In this document: piece by piece, positions 47,880 through 57,783 of the stretch | How positions within the stretch are numbered: position 1 is the first letter of the stretch | Layout of the letters: each line of letters opens with the position of its first letter | Source: Periplaneta americana | Taxonomy: Eukaryota; Arthropoda; Insecta; Blattodea; Blattidae | DNA length: 64,000 nt | Assembly (NCBI RefSeq): GCF_040183065.1 | Contig: NC_091121.1 | Location: forward strand, 67,996,787-68,060,786 | Reading direction: 5' to 3' | The notes under the pieces: model-generated | What the model saw: only the letters and a program-made list of their open reading frames with translations | What the model was told of the DNA's origin: nothing | Databases searched by the model: none | Translations under genes and position numbers: made by a program

Positions 47880-48775
47880 TTATCTAGCAGAAGGAAGTGT
47901 GAACAAAGAAAATGTTTGGAACATAGACCAGAGTCAATTTATTATTGTGAAATGTGTTCATTGTCAACACTATCTCACAAACGAGAGAAACTACAGCTGG
48001 TTTGTTGCGGTCTGTGCATAGCTCTACACAGAGCTCTAATTGATATTACTTTATCAATGAGTGGCAGATTACCTGTATATCTGTTTTAAAGAGATACAGG
48101 GCACTTTTGGCCCAAATGTTTCACAGAAACTTGAAGCAACGTCTCCACGAAACATTGTTGTTGAGACAAGCAAAAGTGACAAAATGAAGAAAGAGTATAT
48201 GAAACGTTTTCTAACTTCAGTTCTTGGTGAATATATATAAGTGAGAAGAGTCTATTGCTGTGCGATTCCTGGTCAGGCCATGAATTTATTTATTTTATTG
48301 GGTTATTTTACGACGCTGTATCAACATCTAGGTTATTTAGCGTCTGAATGAAATGAAGGTGATAATGCCGGTGAAAATGAGTCCGGGGTCCAGCACCGAA
48401 AGTTATCCAGCATTTGCTCGTATTGGGTTGAGGGAAAACCCCGGAAAAACCTCAACCAGGTAACTTGCCCCAACCGGGATTCGAACCCGGGCCACCTGGT
48501 TTCACGGCCAGACGCGCTGACCGTTACTCCACAGATGTGGACGTCAGGCCATGAAGATCGTACTCTTTTAGATGAAAGTTTTCCGGACAAAGACACTATT
48601 CTCAAGATATTGCCACCGAAGACAACAAAATATTGTCAACCTCTTGATGTGTACTTCTTTGGGCAATATAAGCTCTATATAAGAAGGATCGTTGATTCTG
48701 TATGGGTACAATGTCAAAAACCACAAGTAAAGTTACTTGATCGTCATTTCATCATGACATTTTATTTAATTGAAT
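47880..48775 (+). pseudogene. DDE-superfamily transposase pseudogene split by a SINE
   Basis: The plus strand reads, across frameshifts, ENVWNIDQSQFIIVK; RNYSWFVAV; LKEIQGTFGPNVSQKLEA (one frame change); NIVVETSKSDKMKKEYMKRF; after the SINE, SGHEDRTLLDE, ILKILPPKTTKYCQPLDVYF and FGQYKLYIRRIVDSV. The pattern NxDQSxF ... GxFGPxxxxxL ... SKSxKMxxE ... DSWSGH ... PxxTTxxxQPLDVxxFxxxKxxxR is a DDE endonuclease family seen in insect pogo-like transposons (first Asp in DQS, second in DSWSGH). Stops, frameshifts and the SINE inactivate it. Ends of the parent transposon were not found. Confidence 0.8.
48285..48542 (-). mobile_element. tRNA-derived SINE inside the DDE pseudogene
   Basis: A perfect 13-bp duplication, GTCAGGCCATGAA, flanks it at 48272-48284 and 48543-48555. 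On the minus strand it starts with a tRNA-like head with A-box TGGAGTAACGG and B-box GGTTCGAATCC and ends in an A-rich tail. Same family as 41514-41772 and 4386-4576. Removing the element and one duplication copy restores the reading through the DDE block around DSWSGH. Confidence 0.95.
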
Positions 48776-48805
48776 AACTATACGTACAACACTATCAGGT
48801 CAGTC

Positions 48806-48823
48806 AAAAAAAAAAAAAAAAAA
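48806..48823. repeat. (A)18 run
   Basis: Homopolymer just after the DDE pseudogene. It may be a retroposon tail, but nothing adjoining was recognised. Confidence 0.9.
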
Positions 48824-50330
48824 GGTTTATTATTCAGGTATCGTAATTATTTTAAGCAGAGATCTTGTGACACTGTTGATGTAAAATGTAGCAATACACT
48901 CTTGAAATATGTGTGCTTTTGTTCGTATTATATCGATATGTTGCTTCTTTGCGTTACAAAAGTTCCTCTGCTAGACCTTGTACAGGTGATCATTAAAATG
49001 TATTTTGTGGTAAGATGCGCTGTTTTGCATGGGAATGACTCATACCACGAGGCATTTATATTGTAAGCATGTTTTTGTGCACTTCTGAGCGTTCGAGGTC
49101 AAGTACATCCTTTTGCAATAGAAAATTATTAAAGTTGAGTCTTAATTTATCGTCTCTCATTGCACAAACATTTTAAAAGAATACTACACATTTACGTCTT
49201 ACGAAGTTTCAATTTTGCCTAGCATAGAGATTGTAAACAATTTTTTTTTATATTATATATCTTTCTCGAATACTCTTTGTTTCTCCTTTATTCTCACTAT
49301 AACAGCAAGCATTCGTTATTTCAAAGAATTGATTGCATTTGTATTAATAAATATTAATAAGAGATAAGTTTCCTGTTAGTACTTAATTTTTTGCACCAAA
49401 TAGCTTTTAATTACTACTCCATTTTGTATGTAATGCCTATTAATAATTTATAATCTTTGTATTGTCTTAGTTACCATAAAAACGAGTAGAAGTCTACACC
49501 GGGAAGGCAATGCGATTTTTAATAGAAGTCAATATGGAGCAGGTCATTTCCGAAAACTTCTTCCGTTATTCCCCGTTGCTTCACTACAGTATTTGTATGC
49601 AGTCTCTGTAATTGCTGAATTCTCAGCACAGCAACAAGAACTTGATTCCTGGAAGCTACAATGAAATTTCATGGTGACAGTTCAATATTGGAAAAGTTTT
49701 CTTTACGTCCTCTGATTTCTCATGTAATTACTTTACAACTGCTCTATTACAGTGTCCTCAGTAATCTGTGATCCTCTTTTCGACAAAATCCTTCTGTGGA
49801 AGTTCTGAGATATCTAGAAATTAGTAATTTTTAGTAGATTTGTTTTACGTACTTTCATTGTCCATGATATTATCGTTTCACATTCACTGCACTATTAGTA
49901 TGTCAACTATAGGTGTTCTTATGAAAAATAAGAATTCAGTTTCCTGGGAGATGCAATGAAGTTTTAATAGAAAATTTAATAATAGTAAATGATAAAAGCA
50001 TAATAATTTATTGCTAAAACAAAGATACATATTCGATTTTTTTTTTCATAAAATTCACCCTAGTATCTCCAGAACGAGTAGGTCTACATACTCGTGCTCA
50101 GAGAGCAAGCCACAAAATTTTAAGATAAGACCATAAGATAAATTAACATTCTTCATTCTTGAAAACACTCTTTTAACACTTATATAATCACTGATGTACT
50201 GTTAAGTTATTTCAATTAATAAATAAATTATTCCCGAAATATGTCTGATTTTAATAGTTAAAGAAGCTCGACAAGCACATGTGTTCATACAACTGTTGCA
50301 TTGTTTATTAAATTTAATTGTATTTTATAT
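48824..50330. other. AT-rich unassigned stretch
   Basis: No supportable feature. Confidence 0.55.
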
Positions 50331-50481
50331 AATAAATAACGTCTTCACTGTGTTAACATTATACAATTTTGGTGTTATGCTACCTGATTGACTAGTTTCG
50401 ATGTTGTTTACATCATCCTCTGAATCCTAGTCATAATAACATATGTTATAATATTAACACAGTGAAGTCGTTATTTATTTA
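50331..50481. mobile_element. foldback element E2, 150 bp, with GAGGATG/CGAAAC motif
   Basis: Ends AATAAATAACGTCTTCACTG and the inverse of the same sequence, about 33 bp with few changes, surround about 85 bp. Inside, on the minus strand at 50395-50423, is a 29-nt motif starting TCAGAGGATG and ending CGAAAC with a GATGT/ACATC stem, the counterpart of the motif in E1. The arm phrase GACTTCACTGTGTTAA also resembles GACTTTCTTGTGTTAA in E1, so the two are probably distant relatives. Confidence 0.75.
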
Positions 50482-50728
50482 TTTACTTAATTTATGTATT
50501 TATTTACTTATATTTATTTATTTTTATTCGTTTATTTATTTCTTCGTTTATTCATTTGTTCATTTATTTATTTATTTTTATTTATTTATTTTTATTCGTT
50601 TATTCGTTTGTTCATTTATTTATTTCTTTTTATTCGTTTATTCATTTGTTCATTTATTTATTTATTTTTATTCGTTCATTTATTTGTTCGTTTATTCATT
50701 TGTTCATTTATCTGTCTGTATGTCTATC
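50482..50728. repeat. (TTTA)n-like degenerate microsatellite
   Basis: Degenerate tetranucleotide repeat of TTTA, TTCG and TTCA units. It runs on into the TCTG/TCTA tract. Long hydrophobic frames here are artefacts. Confidence 0.9.
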
Positions 50729-51066
<338 letters not shown>

Positions 51067-51139
51067 ACTTAATAGTACATCAGTGAAATGAACATATTCG
51101 ACAAAAGTTAGATATGTTCATCTTCACAGAAACAGTACA

Positions 51140-51319
51140 AAACCCAAAGCGCAATTGATATCTCTATCTAAGAAAGATAAGAGATAATAGGACACCAAAA
51201 CAAATCTTTAATTATATAGCAACAGAAAGGAGAAACATTGGAAGGCCGAGAACAACATGGAAGACCTATGATATACACTTTGAAGACAGAATCGATACAA
51301 GGCCTAATCCTTGTAACTG
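51140..51319 (+). pseudogene. non-LTR retrotransposon ORF extreme C-terminus
   Basis: The plus strand encodes RTPKQIFNYIATERRNIGRP then RTTWKTY and, after a few residues, a stop followed directly by (GAA)n. The RxPKQxxNYxxxxRRxxGRPRxxWKD pattern is the end of a common insect non-LTR polyprotein. Only about 45 residues remain. Combined with a microsatellite tail, the assignment is reasonably safe. Confidence 0.7.
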
Positions 51320-51356
51320 AAGAAGAAGAAGAAGAAGAAGAAGAAGAAGAAGAAGA
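51320..51356. repeat. (GAA)n microsatellite, retroposon tail
   Basis: About 12 GAA units directly after the non-LTR C-terminus. Confidence 0.95.
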
Positions 51357-51422
51357 TTGCTTCACTATTATCACAATAGTTTCAAAATCGTTTGTTTTTT
51401 CCACTGAACTATTCCCATTACA

Positions 51423-51654
51423 GTTGACCTGGTTGGCGAGTTGGTATAGCGCTGGCCTTCGATGCCCAAGGTTGCGGGTTCGATCCCGGGCCAGGTCGAT
51501 GCCATTTAAGTGTGCTTAAATGCGACAGGCTCATGTCAGTAGATTTACTGGCATGTAAAAGAACTCCTGCGGGACAAAATTCTGGCACATCCGGCGATGC
51601 CGATATAACCTCTGCAGTTGCGAGCGTCGTTAAATAAAACATAACATTAATAAC
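51423..51654 (+). mobile_element. young tRNA-derived SINE (third family)
   Basis: A perfect 12-bp duplication ATTCCCATTACA flanks it at 51411-51422 and 51655-51666. The head has a perfect A box TGGCGAGTTGG and B box GGTTCGATCCC in tRNA spacing and tRNA-like folding (CCTGG ... CCAGG). The body contains AAGTGTGCTTAAATGCGACA, GAACTCCTGCGGGACAAAAT and GCGAGCGTCGTTAAATAAAA, ending in an A-rich tail. The intact boxes and exact duplication suggest a recent insertion capable of Pol III transcription. Confidence 0.96.
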
Positions 51655-51666
51655 ATTCCCATTACA

Positions 51667-52967
51667 TTGACAGGAATATTCCTCGAAAAATTCAGCGTTT
51701 TGTGGCAGAGAAGAGTTAATGTGGCACAAATTTGATTGAATACTCTTGATTTATTGTCATTACTTCACAATTACCCCATTATCGTTTCTGAATAATGTGT
51801 AATTTGAAATTGGCGTTAAATAAATAACTGGAATTAGGAAGAAGGGATCGTTAAGTTGAGTACAAACTCCAGCCAGTATTTAGCAGATCTACTGGCTGAT
51901 AAATAAATAAGCAAAAATCAGGCAACAGCGTCGGCGTCGGTGCCAGGGAGAGCTGCTGTGGGTTCTTGCCGCTCTGCGTGCACGACTCTCAGAGTCAGTT
52001 TCCAAATTATTCATTTAACTTTGTAGAGCGAGCGGTGTCCCTGTGTAAACTCAGCCAACTCCCAAATTCCCCTGAAGGGTTTCAACCGTTACGTACTCTT
52101 GGGGTGGGGAGGGGGAGGTAGCAGGGATGGTTTTATTTATTTTTAAACAATGGTTGGTGATATTTTATACTTCGAAACAAGCTATACAAAGGGTGAGTTA
52201 CAGGGATAGAGAGAGAGCGACAGAAAGAGAGAGGAGGGGAGAGTTGATGACGATGAATGACGTGGTAGTAATCAAAGAGATGCATAATTGAGCTTCAAAA
52301 TCAAATAAAAAGTTTATGGTATCTTGTCACGTCATTACGGAGGCTCTGTGACCTGTAATTATATTGCCTTTAATTATTGGCTGGTTTCTAGTGACAATTG
52401 CAACTGATTGGTTCCAACAAGGGACACTGGCAAGAGTGTAACCAATAGTCCGCTGGAATTACCTACTGCATTTAACAGTGGCTTGAACTCCAACGCACGT
52501 GTGAGTTTTTTGAAGCAATTAGCGTCTTGTGCGGTTAACCATTCTAAGTATTACTTTTTAATAAAATATTATTGTATTCCTTAGGATTAATTCCGAAAAT
52601 CTCTCCCAGCATCTTGCGAATTTAGAATAACTGCTAAATGTTAACGTGTTCGAGTTCATAACATCAATTTATGTAATTTTATCACCATGATCATCATATA
52701 ACTCAAGTACTGGACCTTGGAATTCGTTATGGTTATAGTGGTTGTTCCAAAGATCGCATCATGGGTTCTATAGTTCATTTAATAATTATATGTTTTGTGC
52801 AATTCAAATCAGACATTGACAATGTGATTCCTTAATATCTGTTAACATTCAGTGAGAAAAGCACTGATTCGTTTTAATTGAAGTTCTTCTACAAGAGTTT
52901 AATTTAATTTTTGTTGAGAATGGTATAGTTCTTCCGTTTTACGTATGAAACTCATTTCACTGTCCGC
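51667..52967. other. unassigned stretch
   Basis: Slightly GC-richer at 51930-52090, with a G-rich patch near 52100 and a short GA-rich run at 52205-52245. No gene or element supported. Confidence 0.5.
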
Positions 52968-53335
52968 ATTGAAACCATGATGGAACAATAACTTGGAGAG
53001 TTATTCTTCCATAACAATAGGTAACAATCGATAAGTAGAAAACCATAGAAACCAGGATGGAACAATAACTTGGAGAGTTATTCTTTCATAACAATAGATA
53101 ACAATTGATAGGTAGGAAACCATAGAAACCAGGATGGAACAATAACTTGGAGAGTTATTCTTTCATAACAATAGATAACAATTGATAGGTAGGAAACCAT
53201 AGAAACCAGGATGGAACAATAACTTGGAGAGTTACTCTTTCATAACAATAGATAACAATCGATTGCTGGGTAATCATAGAAAACATAATGGAACCATGAC
53301 TTGGAGGATTACTCTGGATCTCCTAACAAGCAGTG
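52968..53335. repeat. 77-bp minisatellite, about 4-5 copies
   Basis: The phrase TGGAACAATAACTTGGAGAG recurs at 52981, 53058, 53135 and 53212, exactly 77 bp apart, with a diverged fifth start at 53289. The second to fourth units are almost identical; the outer ones are more diverged. Confidence 0.96.
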
Positions 53336-53979
53336 TTGTAATGGCAAACAAAAACGTTACGAACTTCTGCATCAATTTAATAATAAAGAACAAAAATGAA
53401 GTGCAATAATATGACCATAAATTAAATCAATTAGGGAAACAACAATATAATTATTATGAAAATATCATTGAAAAAAAAAAAAACAAGAAAACTTTCTGTG
53501 CGTGCAGAAATAATTATACAGGGAAAACCTGTAGAGCTGATGTGTACTTTGACTAGTCGGGTTGTGATATAAATATGATAAAAAAAGATATAAAAAATAA
53601 AGTAAATAAGTTTCAATTAAACTGTGGAAAAATAAACAGAACGCTGAAAAACAAAACAAGGAAGGGCAGAAAAATTTAGTTCTTTGAGGTAATGGCCGTC
53701 TCAGTATTGATTTATGTAATCGAATCATGGATAATGAGAGAAAAGGATAAGAGCAAATATTACGCAAAAGAGATGAGATTTCTGCGTAAAGCTAAATGCT
53801 GTGAAACAATTCGCGAAGGACTCAATATTTACTGTATATTAAGAAAATTGGAAAGAACATGTAAGTAGAATGACATGAAAATACTATAGGCAATAGTAGA
53901 CCTAAATAAATATCCATCTTAAGGTACGAGAGGTGGCAGACGTCCTATTAAGAGACTGATATAAATCATGTAAAAACGG
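53336..53979. other. AT-rich unassigned stretch
   Basis: No supportable feature. It ends in ATGTAAAAACGG (53968-53979), the left direct repeat of the composite element that follows. Confidence 0.55.
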
Positions 53980-54010
53980 TGAAAGAGTAATGGAACGGAG
54001 AAAAATTCCC

Positions 54011-54080
54011 CCCTTCACCGGGATTTGAACCCGGGTTTTCAGCTCTACGTGCTGCTGCTTTATCCACTAAGCCACACCGG
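54011..54080 (-). mobile_element. tRNA-like head, F1 inverted copy
   Basis: On the minus strand it starts CCGGTGTGGCTTAGTGGATA, with anticodon-arm loop ACGTAGA between CAGC and GCTG arms and B-box-like GGTTCAAATCC. It is followed by GGGGGGAATTTTTCTCC, a decayed version of the oligo-T hairpin. It resembles a tRNA with anticodon GTA, but the base before the anticodon is C, not T, and the copy is part of a repeat, so I do not call a functional tRNA gene. Confidence 0.75.
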
Positions 54081-54176
54081 ATACCCATACCGATGTCGGA
54101 CAGAATCGTCTCAGTTTAAGTTCCAACTCTTGGTTCCCTCTAGTGGCCGCCCTCTGTCCGACACCGGGACGGGTAT

Positions 54177-54260
54177 CCGGTGTGGCTTAGTGGATAAAGT
54201 ATCGGCACGTAGAGCTGAAAATCCGGGTCCAAATCCCGGTGCCGGAGAGAATTTTTCTCC
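54177..54260 (+). mobile_element. tRNA-like head plus oligo-T hairpin, F1 direct copy
   Basis: Same cloverleaf layout as the inverted copy: acceptor CCGGTGT pairs (with wobbles) with GTGCCGG at the end, anticodon stem TCGGC/GCTGA around loop ACGTAGA (54207-54213), and a B-box-like GGTCCAAATCC with two changes. It is followed at once by GGAGAGAATTTTTCTCC (54244-54260), a hairpin with a T5 run that could serve as a Pol III terminator. Confidence 0.75.
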
Positions 54261-54520
54261 GTTCCATTACTCTTTCATCGTATGATGACGCAGAATATCG
54301 GCATGGAAATATCATATGTACTTCGGTACATTAAAATAATATATATGATATGCGTAAATCACTTCGTGATTTAAGACGGAGCTTATTCCGTCGGATCCCG
54401 GCCAACTAGTCACTCATAACGAGTGCACCTCAGCATATGTGTGGACTTCAGTCCTACGTTCATAGACATCTATGACGTAGTACAGAGGGCGGCCACTAGA
54501 GGGAACCCAAGAGTTGGAAC

Positions 54521-55986
54521 CAACGAGTTAGATACTATAGAGAGGACAAAGACCTCAGAAAGTTGAAGACAATTGAACATTGGTCCGCCATGTTTCGGTT
54601 AGTCAAAACAAAGGGGCGTGGCTCGGATGTTGTAGGAAATGACTGTGATGAAGTTAGTATTATTGTGAATTGAGTTACATATTAAGACTATGTTAATAAG
54701 TAAAAAGTAAAATACACACAAAACTTTACATTTTATAACAGCTGTAGGCCTATGTTTTATTAGTTTCACTAAATATAGCCCAGATATTAAATGACAAGCT
54801 ATACTCGATGCAACCAAAGCAAAGCACCTAAAGACGGATGAATTTAATCGGCAGAAGAAAAATAAATAATTTTTTGACTTCGTCACAAATTTAACTACCT
54901 TACAGCTAATCTAACATAATATGAAATTATGTAATTCAGTGCTCACCAGGTGATTTCAAGAGAAACGACGTATGTAACTAATAGTAGTAAAATATTGGAA
55001 AGGTAGTGGCGAAAATTAAAAAAAAAATATCCAGTAATTAAGTTATTGAGAAAAATTCATTTGAAATTGGAATTAACACAGAGAACTTTTGAAAACTGCA
55101 ATTATTAAAACTACAAATAATATCTTAGCATGCAACATAATAATTAAAGAATGACACTAATAGAAAGTTACTCATGATCATAACTCACCACATTTATTGA
55201 AACGATAAGATACTTACGATTAGCATTGTTATCAGAAACAACAGGAACCACAGCTAGGTACTCTTCTTTTCGCGTGATGGAGACATCATGTAGTCTAATA
55301 TAATTTGAAACAAATATTGTCGCGTAATGGAGACATCGTGTAGTCTAATATAATTTGAAACAAACATTGATCTCACACGTGTCTCGCAACTAGGCAGAGG
55401 CTTTTGCAGAATAAAACTGTTCTTACATTATTTTGAACAATAATGACAAATTGTGTGTGATGCAAGCGCTAACTTTCCTCTTTGTTAACAAAAAGAGCCC
55501 TACGCATTAATAAAAAGAAAATTGGAGTAGCCCCTATAAACACAATAAGTACTAAACTCTTGATGGTACAAACTTATTAATACAGATATTTCGCTTATGC
55601 TGAGTCCGTCTTATCTTATAATTCTCTGCGGCAATGGTACCTGTATTGAGAGGGTTTAATTATCCAGCAACGAATATTATGATTTACGGTACATTTAATT
55701 TAAATCCGAGGGAATGAGACATTTTTGGAAATTTTGAAGTCTTAATTATTACTTTTTCATTTATAAATCAGCTTTTTACAAAACCTATAGCGAAATGTTT
55801 AAATTAAATATTGATGTATCTGAAAAATATAATACATGTACCAACTCGTTGCAGTATACCTTTGATAAGCACTCCTTGCGGAGGCTGGCGGTACTATAGA
55901 TCGCCATGTTTTTTAGGGAACGATCCATAGTACTGTTGGCCTCCGCAGGGAGCGCTTATCAGAGGTCTTCAGCCTCTCTATAGTAT
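54521..55986. mobile_element. DNA transposon with 8-bp duplication inside F1
   Basis: The 8-bp direct repeat GTTGGAAC flanks it, and the ends CAACGAGTTAGATACTATAG (continuing AGAGG) are inverted repeats of 25 bp. An 8-bp duplication is compatible with hAT or P-type elements, but the tip sequence is not one I recognise. The interior has no transposase; the 95-codon frame at 54599-54886 (minus) is unrecognised. It contains a 50-bp tandem duplication at 55271-55376 and a long hairpin at 55860-55965 whose arms (GATAAGCACTCCTTGCGGAGG and its inverse) pair over about 45 bp. Confidence 0.75.
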
Positions 55987-56044
55987 CTAACTCGTTGGTT
56001 GGAACTTAAACTGAGACGATTCTGTCCGACACCGGGATAAGTAT

Positions 56045-56092
56045 CCGGTGTGGCTTAGTGGATAAAGCATCAGCACGTAGAGCTGAGAACCC
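56045..56092 (+). mobile_element. tRNA-like head, F1 second direct copy, deleted
   Basis: CCGGTGTGGCTTAGTGGATA with anticodon stem TCAGC/GCTGA and loop ACGTAGA intact. The T arm, B box, acceptor end and oligo-T hairpin are deleted: the sequence passes from GAGAACCC straight to GTTCCATTACTC of the tail. Confidence 0.75.
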
Positions 56093-56186
56093 GTTCCATT
56101 ACTCTTTCATCGTATGATGACTCAGAATATCTGCATGGAAATATCATACCTACTTCGGTACATTAAAATAATATATGTAAAAACGG

Positions 56187-57178
56187 AGCAAACATTAATG
56201 CCTAATCCCTGTTACGGAAGAAGGAGAGAACTTTCCTATTGAAGGAGGCGAAATGTTTTGTCCGTAAAACACATAGCACTTGACGGATTTGAACTTTGAT
56301 TCTTTAGTCCAGAGTTAAGCACAGCGACCGTTAGATCACAGAGAGCCAAATGAAGACCATGAAGGTCATCTGTCCTTTCCGTAATAAAAATTAAGGAATG
56401 TCACCCACTGCACGGCGACATTTTACGCTCTTACGTTTTAATCAACAGGTCTACTACAATTCATCATCACCGTTGCCTCCACTCCAATAAATCCGTAATG
56501 TAAAGAGTATGGAGTTAAATTTAGCAAACAAACAACATAAACGTCAATTTCCATCCATTAAACAGCGTAACAATTGGATCATTAACGCCAACCAAGCCAT
56601 CAATTTCATTCCCGACTTTTCATCTGTTGAAGAGTGTGTGTTTGTTGTTCGGTGTGGAGAGGGAGAGGAGAGGAGAGAGAGCAGAGGAGGAGAAGCTGGG
56701 GGGAAGCATTTCAGTCAAATTTAATGTCTGGTGAATCAGCCTGGCAGGCACACGGAGTGATAACGAACACAGGGTTTCAGTTCCTGTGGACTCCATTACC
56801 AAAATGACTAGAGCTGCTATCTAGCAAAGCTCTAGCAAGAAATTGTGGAGCAGCGCGTCACATCCAGAGGCAAAGAACGATCAACAAGTCGCCAGATGGA
56901 TTCTTTACCACTCTGAAATAAGACCCTCACAACATTGTTGTAACATGCACAATTTAAATTTCAGAATTTTTTTTTATTTAGGAGTGATGCAAACTTTGCA
57001 ACTTTTCTGTTTTATTTAGAGACTTTTAGCTGATGACAGAAATGTAGTTTCGAAAGCCATAGGACTCGCATGGAGGTCCATTTTTTGTCATATAACCCAT
57101 TTTCTTTTTCTTGTCGTTTAGGAGGTATGTATTCCTGTTAAAAAATTATCGCAACGTACATTGGTTTCAGTGTCAATG
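56187..57178. other. unassigned stretch
   Basis: Mixed composition with a GA-rich patch near 56655-56705. Short open frames on both strands are unrecognised. Nothing supported. Confidence 0.45.
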
Positions 57179-57246
57179 TTTACAATATTAAATATATTTT
57201 TATTAATTTATCCTACAGAATAATATCTGCAATAATGACAATATTT

Positions 57247-57333
57247 GAGGAGAAAAATTCACTCCGGCGCAGGGGATCGAACCCGGGTCCTTGGTTCTAC
57301 GTACCAAGCGCTCTGACCACTGAGCTACGCCGA
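57247..57333 (-). mobile_element. tRNA-like head plus oligo-T hairpin, F2 inverted copy
   Basis: On the minus strand: TCGGCGTAGCTCAGTGGTCA, anticodon stem TTGGT/ACCAA around loop ACGTAGA, perfect B box GGTTCGATCCC, acceptor GCGCCGG pairing with TCGGCGT, then GGAGTGAATTTTTCTCC. It is the better preserved of the two F2 heads and has near-canonical tRNA geometry with anticodon GTA, but C instead of T precedes the anticodon. Confidence 0.8.
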
Positions 57334-57566
57334 ATTCAATCCACATTTACATATACTATTCTCATAGCTAGCAGTGCATATTTCTGTACAGATTACTGAG
57401 CACTTAACTGCGGAATCCCGGCCAACAGTCACTCAACTGAGTGCGCCCCTTGTATAATGGCAGTTGACTTGGACATAAAACGTCAACGTATATGCCTAAC
57501 TTGGAGTAAGGCCACAAAAGGGAAATATTGATGGAGGAGGATTCGGTCAGGTGCTGTGGATTGAAT

Positions 57567-57653
57567 TCGGCGTAGCTCAGTGGTCAGAGCGCTTGGTACG
57601 TAGAACAAAGCACCCGGGTTCCATCTCCGGCGCCGGAGCGAATTTTTCTCCTC
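57567..57653 (+). mobile_element. tRNA-like head plus oligo-T hairpin, F2 direct copy
   Basis: Same sequence with changes: the 3' half of the anticodon stem reads AACAAAG rather than AACCAAG, and the B box is GGTTCCATCTC. It is followed by GGAGCGAATTTTTCTCC. More decayed than the inverted copy. Confidence 0.75.
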
Positions 57654-57783
57654 AAATATTAAATATTTACAATATTCAACCGAGCCACGCCCCCATTTCC
57701 TCGCCCCTACTCGTACGTTCATGTAGACTAAGTTCACAAGAAAAATTTTGAATATGACAACGCTGTAATTTGCTTGTTATGGT

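Larger units (their letters stand above)
53980..56174 (+). mobile_element. composite tRNA-like repeat element F1, flanked by 12-bp direct repeats
   Basis: ATGTAAAAACGG occurs exactly at 53968-53979 and 56175-56186. Between them, in order: an inverted tRNA-like head (54011-54080, minus); an inversion junction near 54152; a plus-strand head (54177-54245); a tail (CATCGTATGATGACGCAG ... TTAAAATAATATAT); a block with GATCCCGGCCAACTAGTCAC; a 1.46-kb DNA transposon (54521-55986); then a second plus-strand head with a deletion and a second tail. Without the transposon the unit is about 720 bp. Retroposition is inferred from the duplication length and 3' tail. No protein is encoded. Confidence 0.78.
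57190..57665 (-). mobile_element. tRNA-like inverted-pair element F2
   Basis: Two tRNA-like heads in opposite orientation (57264-57333 minus, 57567-57636 plus) form inverted arms of about 105 bp (57241-57345 and 57553-57658) around about 210 bp that contain GGAATCCCGGCCAACAGTCA. TTTACAATATT occurs at 57179-57189 and 57666-57676, a possible 11-bp duplication, though in AT-rich sequence. The minus-strand copy has the longer tail. Layout mirrors F1. Confidence 0.72.

Noticed and set aside
57264..57333. Functional tRNA with anticodon GTA
   Set aside because: Folding is good, but the base before the anticodon is C, the copy is one arm of an inverted-pair repeat, and sister copies are decayed.
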